Positions 25,201 to 36,100 of a DNA stretch of 64,000 nt are shown here, in pieces (the stretch's first letter is position 1; every line of letters starts with the position of its first letter). This DNA comes from Rhea pennata (lineage: Eukaryota; Chordata; Aves; Rheiformes; Rheidae). The DNA lies in the NCBI RefSeq assembly GCF_028389875.1, contig NC_084687.1:6174157-6238156 (forward strand), read 5' to 3'. The position numbers and the translations under genes are program-made. The notes beneath the pieces are model-generated. The model did no database searches. It saw only the letters and a list, made by a program, of their open reading frames with translations, and was not told the origin of the DNA.

Positions 25201-27195
25201 ATGTCCAGCCCCTCTCTGGTTTGAAAATAAGCATCAGGGTGGAGGGATAGTATTATCCACCTCAGCTGTTGCATTCAAGTGATGAATTTTTGAAACAGAA
25301 GATAAGTCAGAGACTGGGGGGCAGTCAGTGATGCTGAGACAAGGTGTGTTGGCTTCCAGTGAGCAAGTCTAGTAGCGACTTCAGTGACAACATACAGTAA
25401 TGTTGCTCCTCACCAGTCCCTGCTGTACGCAGTGGATGCATTTGAGTATTTGTAGAAATTCACTGAGCAGGCAGGCAAGGCAGGAAGGTCTGCTATCTTT
25501 TGCTTTTCTGGCAAAATACGCACAACCTTATGACCTACTGGCAATGTCCGGGTAAGGAGAAGGCAATGAAGGACACTGGGCTCCCTGCCCTCTGCCCTGC
25601 CTGATGCCCATTGCACTCTTGGTTGGCCGCTCGCGATGACTTCTTCCATCCTCGCAATCAAGGAAGCACTCTGTAGTGAGAGTCAAAGGAGAGAAGCACT
25701 TAAAGATAGATTAAATAATGATTCTAGTCCTGAAAAAGGCAGAAGATCTCTCCCTCTTAGCCAGCTTCTATCTGCACATCTTGCTTTAAACTGCCTTTTC
25801 TATGCTACTGATCATACTGGTCCAAGGGGGGAAACTACTGTTCCCAGTTTCTGGACAGTTGCACAAATTGCTCTTCTTTTGTGTATTTTCACTTAGGTAC
25901 AAATTAAGCGGGAGGCATTTCATCCAGTGTCAGCTCAAAGGAGACAATGTTGAATGGAGTAAATTTCCAACTTGCGAATGTAAGTTTAATCCAGCCTCAC
26001 TTTTATCTTCATTCCAAAAGCTCCTTGCATGCTAAGGGCTAATCTAAATCTGTCTGCGTAGTTTGTTTGTTTTTCCTGATGTTATGGACGATGGGCATAT
26101 TGGGCTTTTTTTTTTTTTTGCAAACACTGCATTTTGTTACTGATAATATATTTCAGCAATTCCCACACAATCAACATATTTTTATTTCTCATGACTTAAA
26201 AGTTTGTAGTGAATGTGATGTTATGAGATTTCTAGGAATCATGAACCACAGTATGGCAACCTGCCTCTTTATTTTTATGACATCTGGAATAAGAGGGAGA
26301 AAGAACTGAGAACAGAAAAGTTTCAGATGACCTCAGCGAAAGTCTGGGCTAGCTACCCGTCTTCAATTGTCCAGAAGGTTTATTCTCTTCAAGAACCATG
26401 GGAAAACTCTTAACACTTAAACGTTTTGCATTTTAATTATTAGTAAAGCTTTTAGAAATACTCACGTTGGCCTTCTCTCATGCAGTAATTACCTGCTCCC
26501 CACCTCCCAAAATTATCAATGGAAAGCATGATGGTGAAGGTGTAGAACAATTTGCCTATAACTCAACAGTGACTTACAACTGTGATCCTGGCTTCCAGCT
26601 CAGCGGAAACGTTTCCATTCGTTGTACAAGCACAGATAAAATAAATGGAGTCTGGAGTGGAGCTGCGCCTGAATGTAAAGGTGGCTATCATTTGAGTTTA
26701 GTGTTTATTAAGAGTTTAGTGTTCAGTATGCACGAGCTAAACATATCGTGCTTGCCTGATACAAGTGTAAGTCATATTGCAATTTAAAAAAGAAAACACA
26801 CATGGATACCAAAGTGAATATGGAATGAACATTCTAAAAGAATGATGTAGTGCTAAACTATTCTTTTTATCACAGAGAAAAGAACATCTGTCAAACTTAA
26901 ATCAAAAGAAATGGAAAAGAGTCGTGCTCTCAAAGGTGAGTTGAAATGATTCAACATTGAAGTAAAAGTCCCACATTTCCAGATTTAATTAGCTGCTTTA
27001 TTATATCTCTATGAAAAAAGCCATTCAATTAATTTCATACTGTGGTTTTCATTCTTTTCAGATTCCTATGGCTACAGCATCCAAGCATCTAAGAAGGCTT
27101 TCAAAAAGGAAATGAAAATCAGCCTCTATAAAAAGTCACTCCAAAATACCATCTCCTTCTCCCGTTCTTCTTCATTCTCCAGGGCACTAGGTTAG
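22204..27195 (+). CDS. four-CCP complement regulator with basic tail, probably secreted (CRES-like)
   Basis: Exons read: 22204-22342 (signal), 22557-22745 (CCP1), 23251-23442 (CCP2), 24139-24238 and 25897-25979 (CCP3, split), 26486-26680 (CCP4), 26876-26935 and 27062-27195 (tail), totalling 1092 nt or 363 residues. The signal peptide has the core VLLLALLGLLRLPAAG. The CCP order and the introns match the transmembrane gene at 32953 module by module, so the two are paralogues. No hydrophobic membrane segment follows CCP4. Instead there is a lysine- and serine-rich tail of about 64 residues, so the product is probably soluble. Chicken has a secreted RCA protein called CRES; orthology cannot be tested here. 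The CCP part is firm, the tail exons less so. No AATAAA is seen soon after the stop. Confidence 0.78.
22557..26680 (+). other. CCP1-CCP4 exons of the secreted-type gene
   Basis: CCP1 (CGPPPHVTHAKPSG ... RWSELSELC) and CCP2 (CASPTRLQFAALSEKD ... LTWSQAPELC) are single exons. CCP3 is split by a phase-2 intron of about 1.66 kb after FCEDG. CCP4 (CSPPPKIINGKHDGEG ... GVWSGAAPECK) is one exon. All four cysteines and the tryptophan are present in each module. N-glycosylation sequons occur in CCP1 (NLT), CCP2 (NIT, NLT) and CCP4 (NST, NVS). Confidence 0.88.
26876..27195 (+). other. putative basic C-terminal tail exons
   Basis: After CCP4 two short open segments with good acceptors and matching phase 1 follow: 26876-26935 (EKRTSVKLKSKEMEKSRALK) and 27062-27195 (DSYGYSIQASKKAFKK...SRALG, stop at 27193-27195). 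Together they hold roughly 18 lysines and arginines in 64 residues and no hydrophobic stretch. A weak donor (GTTAGT) at 27191 would allow splicing onward to a decayed CCP exon at 27316, also in phase 1. Expression of these exons is unproven. Confidence 0.5.
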
Positions 27196-27315
27196 TCCTG
27201 TCACATCTCCTGAAACTCATTTGGAGTCCAGGGGGATTTGTTATGGAACTCAATGTTTATTCCTATCCCTATAGCTGCAGCTTTCATTTTTTCACATATT
27301 TTTCTTTAATGTTAG

Positions 27316-27933
27316 GTAATTGTGTTACCTCAGCATTCAGATTTGTTGTACCTTTGTATAAAAGCCAAAGTTACTACTATGCTGGAAGCAGCCAAAGATC
27401 TGTATGCTCCCCGAAGTACATGGGAATTTCTGGCATTCTACCCCAGGGTGATTGCTTTGAAAACTTAAAACGGTCTAAAGTACCAGCACTTTGTGGAAGT
27501 GAGTGACTTTTTTGTCTTGGTTGAGATTGCTTTCTTCTGTATGTTTTCTTTGTGTTGTTGGTGTTTTTCACTTGTTGGGCATCTGGTTCAGAGATCAGGT
27601 TTGACTGCATGGGCCTTCTCTTAAAAATCTTTATTTTGTATCAAATGTATAATTTTTTCAGATAAGATGTCAGTTATTTCTTTGCCCTTGTATTATTAGG
27701 GACTTTGCTTAACCCAGATAGTACCATATACAAAACCAAGAAAGAATTTTATACTGTATAGCATCGAGAGTGTTGTGTTTTCTGTCCTTACCATGATGTA
27801 AGATAATGACCTAATGCTAACCTTGTTCTGTGCTAGCAAGATCATGGGCAGCCAGGAGGACCAGAACATGGCAGAAGTGCTGTTACAGCAGATTTCCAAT
27901 TCGTTGCAAAGGAATATTTTACCCGTAAAATGG
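27316..27933 (+). pseudogene. relic of an RCA gene: decayed CCP2 and half CCP3 exons
   Basis: 27316-27498 keeps an acceptor, a GTGAGT donor, phase 1 and four cysteines (GNC, VCSPKY, GDCFENL, ALCGS), and aligns with CCP2 of the transmembrane gene (VCRPGY, STCLENLTWSEVPELC). Its tryptophan has become arginine and the middle is scrambled. 27837-27933 is exactly as long (97 nt) as the first half of CCP3 at 34019-34115, aligns with it along its length and keeps both splice sites, but the first cysteine is lost and a TAA interrupts it. No partner exons for CCP1, CCP3b or CCP4 are recognised nearby. Confidence 0.7.
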
Positions 27934-30900
27934 GTGAGTGTCAGTTGTGTTGGAAATGATATCTGAGTGGGAACCACAAACTTGTAAGTAATGAAGTATG
28001 GCAAAATACCCACCGGAGGATCTAGCCCTAGACTGGAGACTTGATGGAAAGCATTTCTCCAGTATGGGGGTTAAGCTGAACTTCGCCTTTCTTGAGCCAT
28101 GTCTCTTGCACCAAAAAAAGAAGAAAAGAAAGAAAGAAAAAAAACCACCACCAACAACAAAACAGTTTTCTCACCTGAGTTGCATTAGTTAAGCCCAGGT
28201 ACAGAAATGCCTGCTCCAGGTTCAGCATGGCCATGCAGCATTTTGCTCGCTGCTCTGTCGTTTCGCAAAGGCAAGGTTTCTTCCATGCAATACCTCTCAG
28301 ATCTGCTAGCATTGCTAAGCTGACAGTAACTTTAGACTAAAAACTTGATATATTTGTCTAGACTATTAAATAAGGAATCAAAGAATCTCATTTACACTGT
28401 AAAAGGCAGGGTAACTGGACTGCTTTTTACCAGCTGCACGTGTGTGCACGCATCAGAGAGACCTGGGTAGGAAAGAAATTTCAGTATTATCAGCATACAA
28501 AAAGAGCTTCAAAGGAGAATTTTACAAGCTTAAAGGAGATGAAGTTTTGTGATGTCAAGCCCTTGGTAGTAACAAATGAAGATTAGAAGCATCCTAGATC
28601 ATACAATGTGGAAGGAAAGTGGGGAAACTTGTGTTCTGTTTTTTGCCTAGAAGTTCCTACTTTGCTCTATTATATGGCTCTAGAATGAATATTAATTATT
28701 TTAAAAAACTCTTACTGTGGGTTTTTGTTCTTTTTTTAAAATATTTTTTTCATTCTTGGCACTTTTTCAGAAGACTGTATCAAATAAGCAGCTTGGCATA
28801 ACATCTAAAACCAGCTGCACCGCAAGAAATGCCACTTTGCCTTGTACTTCAGTGACTCGGCTCTACTCTCCCAAAATAGGAGTCCTGTAAAATCAGCATG
28901 TCAGTGCCAGAAGGCTGGAGCAAGTGATGTGAAAAGGGAAAAGTGGAACAACGCCTGCAAACTCCAGTATTTGAGGGAGGAAATGGCTCAGACGTTTCTG
29001 AGGTGCAGTGCTCCCTCCCCTCCCCCCCCCCCAAAGTAGGTGGATTTCTCCTTCTTTGAAATTCTGACCAAGAATCTGCAAGCAAAAAGCTTCACTCTAG
29101 GCTAATCTTGGAGAGCATGTTCTTTCCCTCAGACTGCCTGCATGGCCCATGGGACACATGGTGGCAATCAGGCGGAGAGATTTATCTGCAGCTTCAGAGC
29201 AGTTTGTGTTGTGGCTTCTCTCCTCCAATGATGCCGTGGCAGAAGGACATCAGTAAAGGAAAAGCTGAAAGGAGGCGCTTGCGGTTTGCTTGCGTGATTG
29301 CAAAGACAACTGTCACATGCTCTAAGATGCTGCTGCTCTTCCAACCATCTCGCTGTAAATGTAACGATGACTAACTGTAAGGATGACACAGTTCAGTGTG
29401 ATCCTACCTATATAAATATATTGTCCTCTTTCTTAAAAAGATAGCATGTGAGCACAAATGATATAAAACCATCCCCGCGTTCTGTTTGTAAAGCGCCCCG
29501 TGCAATGGTCATACTTGTTAGGACTCTTAAACTTCATTTGCAAATAGAGAAGAAGTGAGATCAGATCTGTCTCATATACACAGATAACATATTTTTTTAT
29601 TTTTTTAATTGTAGTATGTTTTAAAGTTCCAATGCTGAAAATTACTTACCTAAGAATTGGTTATTTCCCATGGTTGTTTCTCCCACCTGAGATTTTCTCT
29701 TTTAGTCGTTTCCTTCTAACATCACAGGCACAGTTCCAATTCCCTCATGATCTGATTTGATCTTTTGCAGACTCAAGAAGGGAAGGTGCAATTTCTCCAA
29801 AGCCTTTCAGGCCTTCTTGAGAATTTCTGAAATATCTCGGTAATGCTACAATCAGTTTGACTGGGAGTTTCCCTTGTCACAGATTTCCTCACCTGCTGGC
29901 AACACAGACCTACTACCATAGCAATCAGGGTAAACACAAAGACACCTGGGACAGGCTGTAAGTGAGATGCAAATACCAAACCCAGGACTTAATCTCCGCT
30001 GGGCTGAGTCACTCCTTTAACATATTAATTCCTCGTTGTCAAACTAATAGTCTCATTGCAGATATATCCATGTTAAATGTCAGCATGGTTTTGCTGAAAT
30101 CAAAAGACTGACTTATCTTGCTAAGTTATACACTCATCTCTTATAGGAAGTCATAGTACTTTACATGTCAAAATGAATGTTGTAGGATATTTACATTTTC
30201 AATACTTTTAGCACTTTCTTTAGCAAAAGCTTGTTTTTGTGTCACCCATAACTACTGATTCTTTGCAGTTTATATTTCTGTTACGACTACATGAAAGATA
30301 ATGATTTCTCTAAGAAAAGGATTGGTGTGTGTATCTAGTACTCTGTGTAAAATAGGTACTTCTGCTTTTCAAATAGAGGAAGCTACTCATTCTCATAAAG
30401 CTGTAGGTGATAAGCACGTTGAGTGTGTGTAGACTTCTATAAAACTTAACTGCTAAGTAAACCGTCTTTCATGTGTTGTCACACTGCAGCAACCAAGCGG
30501 AAACATCTGTTGTATGTTGTTGGCTGATTACTGCCTTTGTGTTTGATACAGCGTACTAATTGCCTTATTTAGGTGGCATTCTGGGTTTTTCTTTACACTT
30601 AAATAAATAGTACTCGTAATATGAAGGATAGATCTTGAATTAGAGTGCCTACTGTTCACTTTGCATATACTGCAGCTTTACTGCTTGCACATTATTTTTC
30701 TGGAGCTTTCCTTGATTATTTATTTCCTAAGTGGCCTCCTATGCAAGTTCAACTTGGAAAAAAACCCACGGAGCTTGGTGCAGGTGGTGCACAGGGAATA
30801 TCTCTGGTTACCTTGCAAACCCTCCATCTCATCACCAAGGGAACGGGTGGGAGGAAGGGGATATTTCTGTGGATGGCCAAGAGCCACGCTGGCAGATGAA

Positions 30901-32699
30901 CGTGCATTTTTGTCTCTAAATAGAGAAAAGCTTTGACAAACTGCTGCATGGATATCTCATAGCCACTGGTAATGCCAAAGTGAATCGATAGGCAAGTTTG
31001 CAGCAGGTTAAGTGCAAGATTTTCTGCTGCAGCTTGCAGGAGGCATTAACAGGAGCTGTTGGACTGCTTTCTCTCTCAGATCTTGGGCCCTTGAATAGCA
31101 AATTCAGTGACCCAAAAGCTGGTTTTGCTGTCACCTTAATATCATTCTGGTTCGTGCCTGGTCGTGCTCCAACCTGCTGCAGTGGAAGTGCACGATCCCG
31201 CGAGAGCTACGCTCGGACGTGCATGCCGTTTCATTTTAGCCTTTGCCATGTGCTCTGCCTGATTTCTTTCAGTGAAGGGATGTCAGAGCAAGATAAAAGC
31301 AAGTTGTCTTCAGCTGAGCAGACCCGGCCCCATTATCAACGGGCTCTGCTGCCCTGTGTGTGCGTTTCCAGAGCCCCTTCTGGCATACGGAGGCTTTGCT
31401 GCTCAATTGGCGTTGCTGGGGCAGCAGTGAAAGCGCTGCAAAGTTCAGAAAATGTGCATGGCAGAAACGCAGAGAGACCCCAGCGGCGCGAGCCCGTGAC
31501 AGTTGTGGCGTTCCCTTGGGCGCAGGCAGTGCAGTTTTAGGCTGAGAGATGGATGTGGCTGCAGGAGCGAGACTAGGCTAGGTGGGGCAGAGGACTGATA
31601 GAAACTCTGTTAGCAATGTGCACGATATTGTGAGAATTCTTTGCCAAATGCTTCTCGGTGTTTTGTTATCTCATGTCAAGGTCACTGCTATAATCCATCA
31701 CAGTAAAATTCCTCCGTATTTGTTTTTTTTCCCCCTCTTAGCAACTTCCTTTTACATGATAGAGCCACTATGCCAAGTCTCATCTCAGTTGCTGAGTGAT
31801 CTGGAAAAATACGTGGTCAAGACATTTTCCTATATCAACATGTTCACAAAAGATTATTTTACAGGAATATGTAATGCAGGATGCTTCACTGCTCCCTCAG
31901 GAGCCTTGCTGAAAATGCTTTTTTACATGTACTTGGAGATAAATTGCATCCAAAAAGTGATATAAAGTAAAAACGCAAGAAAAATGAGTGAAATAACTTT
32001 GAGCTTCTCAGTGGAAACACCGTTGTTTCCTGGAAAGACCAAGGCAGACGGAGAGAGGCAGGAAGGTCCCAGGAGGGCCGGGCGGCAGGAGGACCTCGCT
32101 GTGAGTGGTAGCCCTGACATGAGTTCCACTGGGAGAGTGTCACAGTGGAAATGCCATCATCCTTGCTGTGTTTTTTTTTTTTTTTTTTTTTTTTTGGTAT
32201 ATGCATTAAAAAACAGTTCAGTTATCAGCTTCCAAGTGAGCCTCACTTACAGCTTAGCTGTGCCCTGACTTTGTGCATCGCTCAGCAGAAGGGTGTCGCT
32301 CTCCTTTCTTCTTGCAGGAAAACCTCTTACTCAAGAAGGGCTTTTTTCAGGGGCTGGCAAGCAATGCCAGGGAGATGAGCCTGGCTGGGCTGGGGCATCG
32401 CCAGCCTCCGGGAGCTGATCCCCTGCCCCGCACCCTCCCGTGCCCTGCTGCAGTGCGCGAGGGCTGCGAACAGGGAGCTTCTCTGCCCCTTCCAGCTGGT
32501 GAGGCCACATACTGACCAGCCCCCCCCCTTCTTCTTTTTATGTTTGCAACTGGATAACTTTGGAAAGAGGCAAGTCTTTACTGGAAAGGGCAGAGAACCA
32601 ATTTGCCCCCCGCTGCGTTTCTCGGGGGTGGGTGGGGGGGGGGCAAGCGTGGCTTCTCTGAGGATGCACAAAAGTAACCGTGTACCTCAAACGGGTTCC
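27934..32699. other. intergenic stretch between secreted and transmembrane CCP genes
   Basis: Nearly 4.8 kb without a CCP exon or other gene I can support. It contains a purine tract (28103-28145), a C run near 29025, an AATAAA near 30603 that could serve the upstream gene, and a long T tract at 32170-32195. The part from about 31.1 to 32.7 kb is moderately GC-rich and carries chance open frames. Confidence 0.45.
28103..28145. repeat. GAAA-type purine tract
   Basis: An A-rich tract with repeated GAAA units is followed by CCACCACCAACAACAA. Low-complexity sequence only. Confidence 0.8.
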
Positions 32700-33100
32700 A
32701 GCAGCAGGTAAGAATTCCAGGAGGAAAATTCCCGAGCCGGAGATCAAACGGAGGGCACGGCAGCGGCCGGGTTTCCGGGCGAGCTTCTGCTTTCTGCCGG
32801 GCGCCCCGCTTGGGCAGTGCCCGGCTTCCACTCCGACCACTGGAAAAACCGTATCAGCGGGAGGAGGCTGCTGCCGGGAAGGGCGGCGGGGGCCGGGCCG
32901 GGGCCGCTCCCTGCCCCGGACCGCGCCGCGCTGCGGGCGCTGCTCCGCCGCGATGGGCGCCGGGCGCCGCTGGGCGCTGCTGCCGCCGCCGCCGCTGCTG
33001 CTGCTGCTGCTGCTGCCGCCCCCGGCCCGCGGTGAGACCCGGCCCGGGGGGCTGCGGCTGGGGCTGGGGAAGCCCCGCTGAATCCATTTTTATTTTACCG
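32700..33100 (+). promoter_or_regulatory. CpG island over the first exon of the transmembrane CCP gene
   Basis: The sequence from the GC-rich block at about 32750 through the signal exon is dense in CpG (for example GGGGCCGGGCCGGGGCCG). It has no obvious TATA box at a usable distance. This fits a broadly active promoter for the gene whose ATG is at 32953. Confidence 0.6.
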
Positions 33101-36100
33101 TAGGCAGTTGTGGGCCGTTGCCCAAGTTAACCTACGCAGAGCCCCCGGAGGAGGAGAAGCCTAGGGAAAGCTTTGCTGTTGGCTCCAAAATAACATACAG
33201 ATGCGTTCAAGGCTTTGCTAAACTGCCCAGGATGCCAGACACGGTAGAGTGCCTTGAGAGCTCCCAGTGGTCCCATCTCCTCGAATTCTGCAATCGTAAG
33301 TATCCTGCTTTCCCCGAAACGAGAAGGGATGAAAAGACGTACTGCTTCAGCAAGTGCTGCCGCAAGGCTCTCTCGCCTCGGCAGGGACGGGTGATCACCC
33401 GCTTATCAGAGGATCTGTCAGTGTCCCTTCTTCCTAATTCTGTTTAGCCCCTTGGGGCCATGCAGCAGCACTTGTGCGTTAATAAAAATAAATAGCTGGG
33501 GGGAGTGCAGGACAGAGGAGAAGAAGAGTTGCAAAGAGTGCAAAATATTGTTATTTTTCGTTTGTATGTTTGGATTGTCTTTATTGTTCCTAGGTAGCTG
33601 TTCTAGCCCACGACGTCTAAGCTTTGCTAAAATATCAGAAGAATATGAAACCAAGAATTTTTATGCTGTTGGGATCACTGTGAGTTATGTTTGTCGCCCA
33701 GGCTATGAGAAAGTCAGTGAAAGGCTCCTCAACAGTACCTGTCTTGAAAATTTAACGTGGTCAGAAGTTCCTGAGTTATGTCCAAGTGAGTGTCTTCTGC
33801 AATGACCATCTACAGCTGAATCCTTAGGACTGTGTTTTTGGTTCCACATTGGGTTTTGTTTTAGGATTGCTTTTTCTAATAATGTTTAGCATGAAATATC
33901 ATCTGGTCTGAAGTCATCAAATATCTGGTTAGACATTGCCATAATCTCATGTGAAGTATTTTTGTTATTTTTTCCCATCCTTGTAATGTTGTCCTAAGGC
34001 TGATCTTGCTTTTCTTAGAGAAATCTTGTGGCATTCCAGCAAATCCAAAACATGGCAAAGTTGCTAAAACAGATCATCTCTTCGGTGCAAAAGCAAATGT
34101 AATTTGTGATGATGGGTGAGTATGAAGCAAACTGCCCACGTTGATTTATAGCTTAGTGCAGAACTGCTAGCTAGTGCTGGGACCTTAAAAACAGAAAAAC
34201 AGATCAAACAGGGGAATAAAATGCCACTGAAAGCCAATGCCAGAAGTCCAGAGCAGCGGGAGGGAAGGGCTGCTGAGAAGTGAGGATCAGGATCTCTCCT
34301 GTTGAAGCTCTGGTACCATTGTATGTGCTACACCTTGATCAGTCCTCTAATGGAAAATGCCACTGTAGCGTGAGTGATTTGTAACATCCATCGGTTTTGA
34401 TGGCAATTTCTGCTCTTCAGAGGAATGGAAAATGCTGCATCTGTCCATACAAAAGCTTAATGAAAATATCTGGCTGAAGTTTAATTTAACGTGTAGGAGG
34501 TTAGTACAACAAAACTCAGTGTGAGACCTTACAGAGGAGGAAGGTGATACTTGCTTTGCAAAAACCTGATTCAGCTCACTCTGACTCGTTGTCTCATAGA
34601 TTTTTCGCTCATGTTCACAAGCAGCAAGAGGTGCGTGCCCAGGTCGCCAGGCCAGGATCACTTGTGCGTGACACAGAGGACAAGGGACCCTGTCTGGCCA
34701 GTCCTTAGCATGTCTCTGGGACGACATCCTCTTGACTGCTGTCAAAAACCTGATTTTGGATGTCCCTTTTGCACCTGTAGGTACAGGCTGGTAGCACAGT
34801 CACCTTTCATCCATTGCGTGCTAAGAGGAAACGACGTTGCCTGGAGTAAACTCCCAGCTTGTCAGGGTAGGTGAGGTTGGTGTCTGCCTAGAAACAGCAA
34901 ATATTTCAACTCAGAAATACTCAATTTTATGTTGATTTTTCCAGATTAAATCAGGTAACTAATAGCGGAAAGGAGAGGCTTGATGCGATGAAAATCGGGA
35001 TTAGTCAGGAGGATTGCTGGTGCTTTTTGAAAAGGAAAGTCTGAAATAAATAAGCAACTGCATGGCGTTGTTGTCTCTGCAGGCTGTCTCCCTGCCACTA
35101 TCCCACGTGTCTGCAAGAGAGCGGGCAGCGAGACCCCTAAAAATAACTGTCTGCAGAGAGCGCAGCCGGCACTCGGATTTCAGCCTGCTGCTCCTGAGAC
35201 AGGAGGCAACGCGAGCCCACACCTCCAATGGCTCCTGCATTCTCCTCTTTCAGTGCATGGGGGAGACGGTGTAGGTGCTGTTAAACGAACACCTTTCTAT
35301 CCCTTTTCCCCTCAGCTATTGCCTGTGCTCCACCTCCAGCCATTCGCAACGGGAAGCACAACGGCAGCAGTATGGACGAGTTCAGGTACAACTCGGTTGT
35401 GACTTACACATGTGACCCTGGTCTTCGACTTACTGGAAATGAAAGTCTTCGTTGTGTAACTGAAAATAAGATCCATGGTGTCTGGAGTGGGCCTCCTCCT
35501 GAATGCAAAGGTGAGCGGTGGTGGAGAATCTTCTCGTTCTGGAATAGTTTTTCTTGCCACGCAGTTAGTTGGCCCAAATTTGCATCTCTTCGAAAGGGGA
35601 GGTCTGCTCTCTGGGCAAGAATTCCCCCGAGGCCTGTTTCCAGTAAGGCAATATCTACTTACAAGAAAATTTAATAGAAAATCTTGGGTTTTGAGGGAAG
35701 ACAACATGCTAAGTTCTGCTGCAAAACAACTCGAGTACAGTTGTGCGCAGTTTTGTGTCTTTCTCTGCAAGAGGGACAATGTTTTATTTAAAAGAATGTT
35801 TGAAATGTGTCGTTGGCTCAAAAAAAGGTGGGCTAAAGCTCAGGATGGTTTTATATTTATTGTCCAGCAACAACTGGGGAGTAGAACCAAACGGACTGTA
35901 GAGCCTGCCTACCCGTAAGACTTTTAGTGCCACCAAGAGGTTCCTTTTTGCCTCTTTTACAACTCTCATATAAATCAGAGAAATGCTTGAGTCTTTAAAG
36001 AAAAAATTTAAGTGTGAGATCTTTGGTAAAGGCTGCAGTAGTCAGAGTGGTCCCTGGATCTTATGAGTTTCTCCGGGACACTTGGCAGAGATCTTGCTGA

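Noticed and set aside
28190-28260. Possible CCP3b relic starting GTACAGAAATG after CAG
   Set aside because: Apart from the first few bases it does not align with the CCP3b exons of the neighbours and lacks the C and W landmarks.
31000-32700. GC-rich + strand frames of 94-180 codons
   Set aside because: No CCP, signal or domain features, and no phase-compatible splice sites linking them to the gene at 32953.
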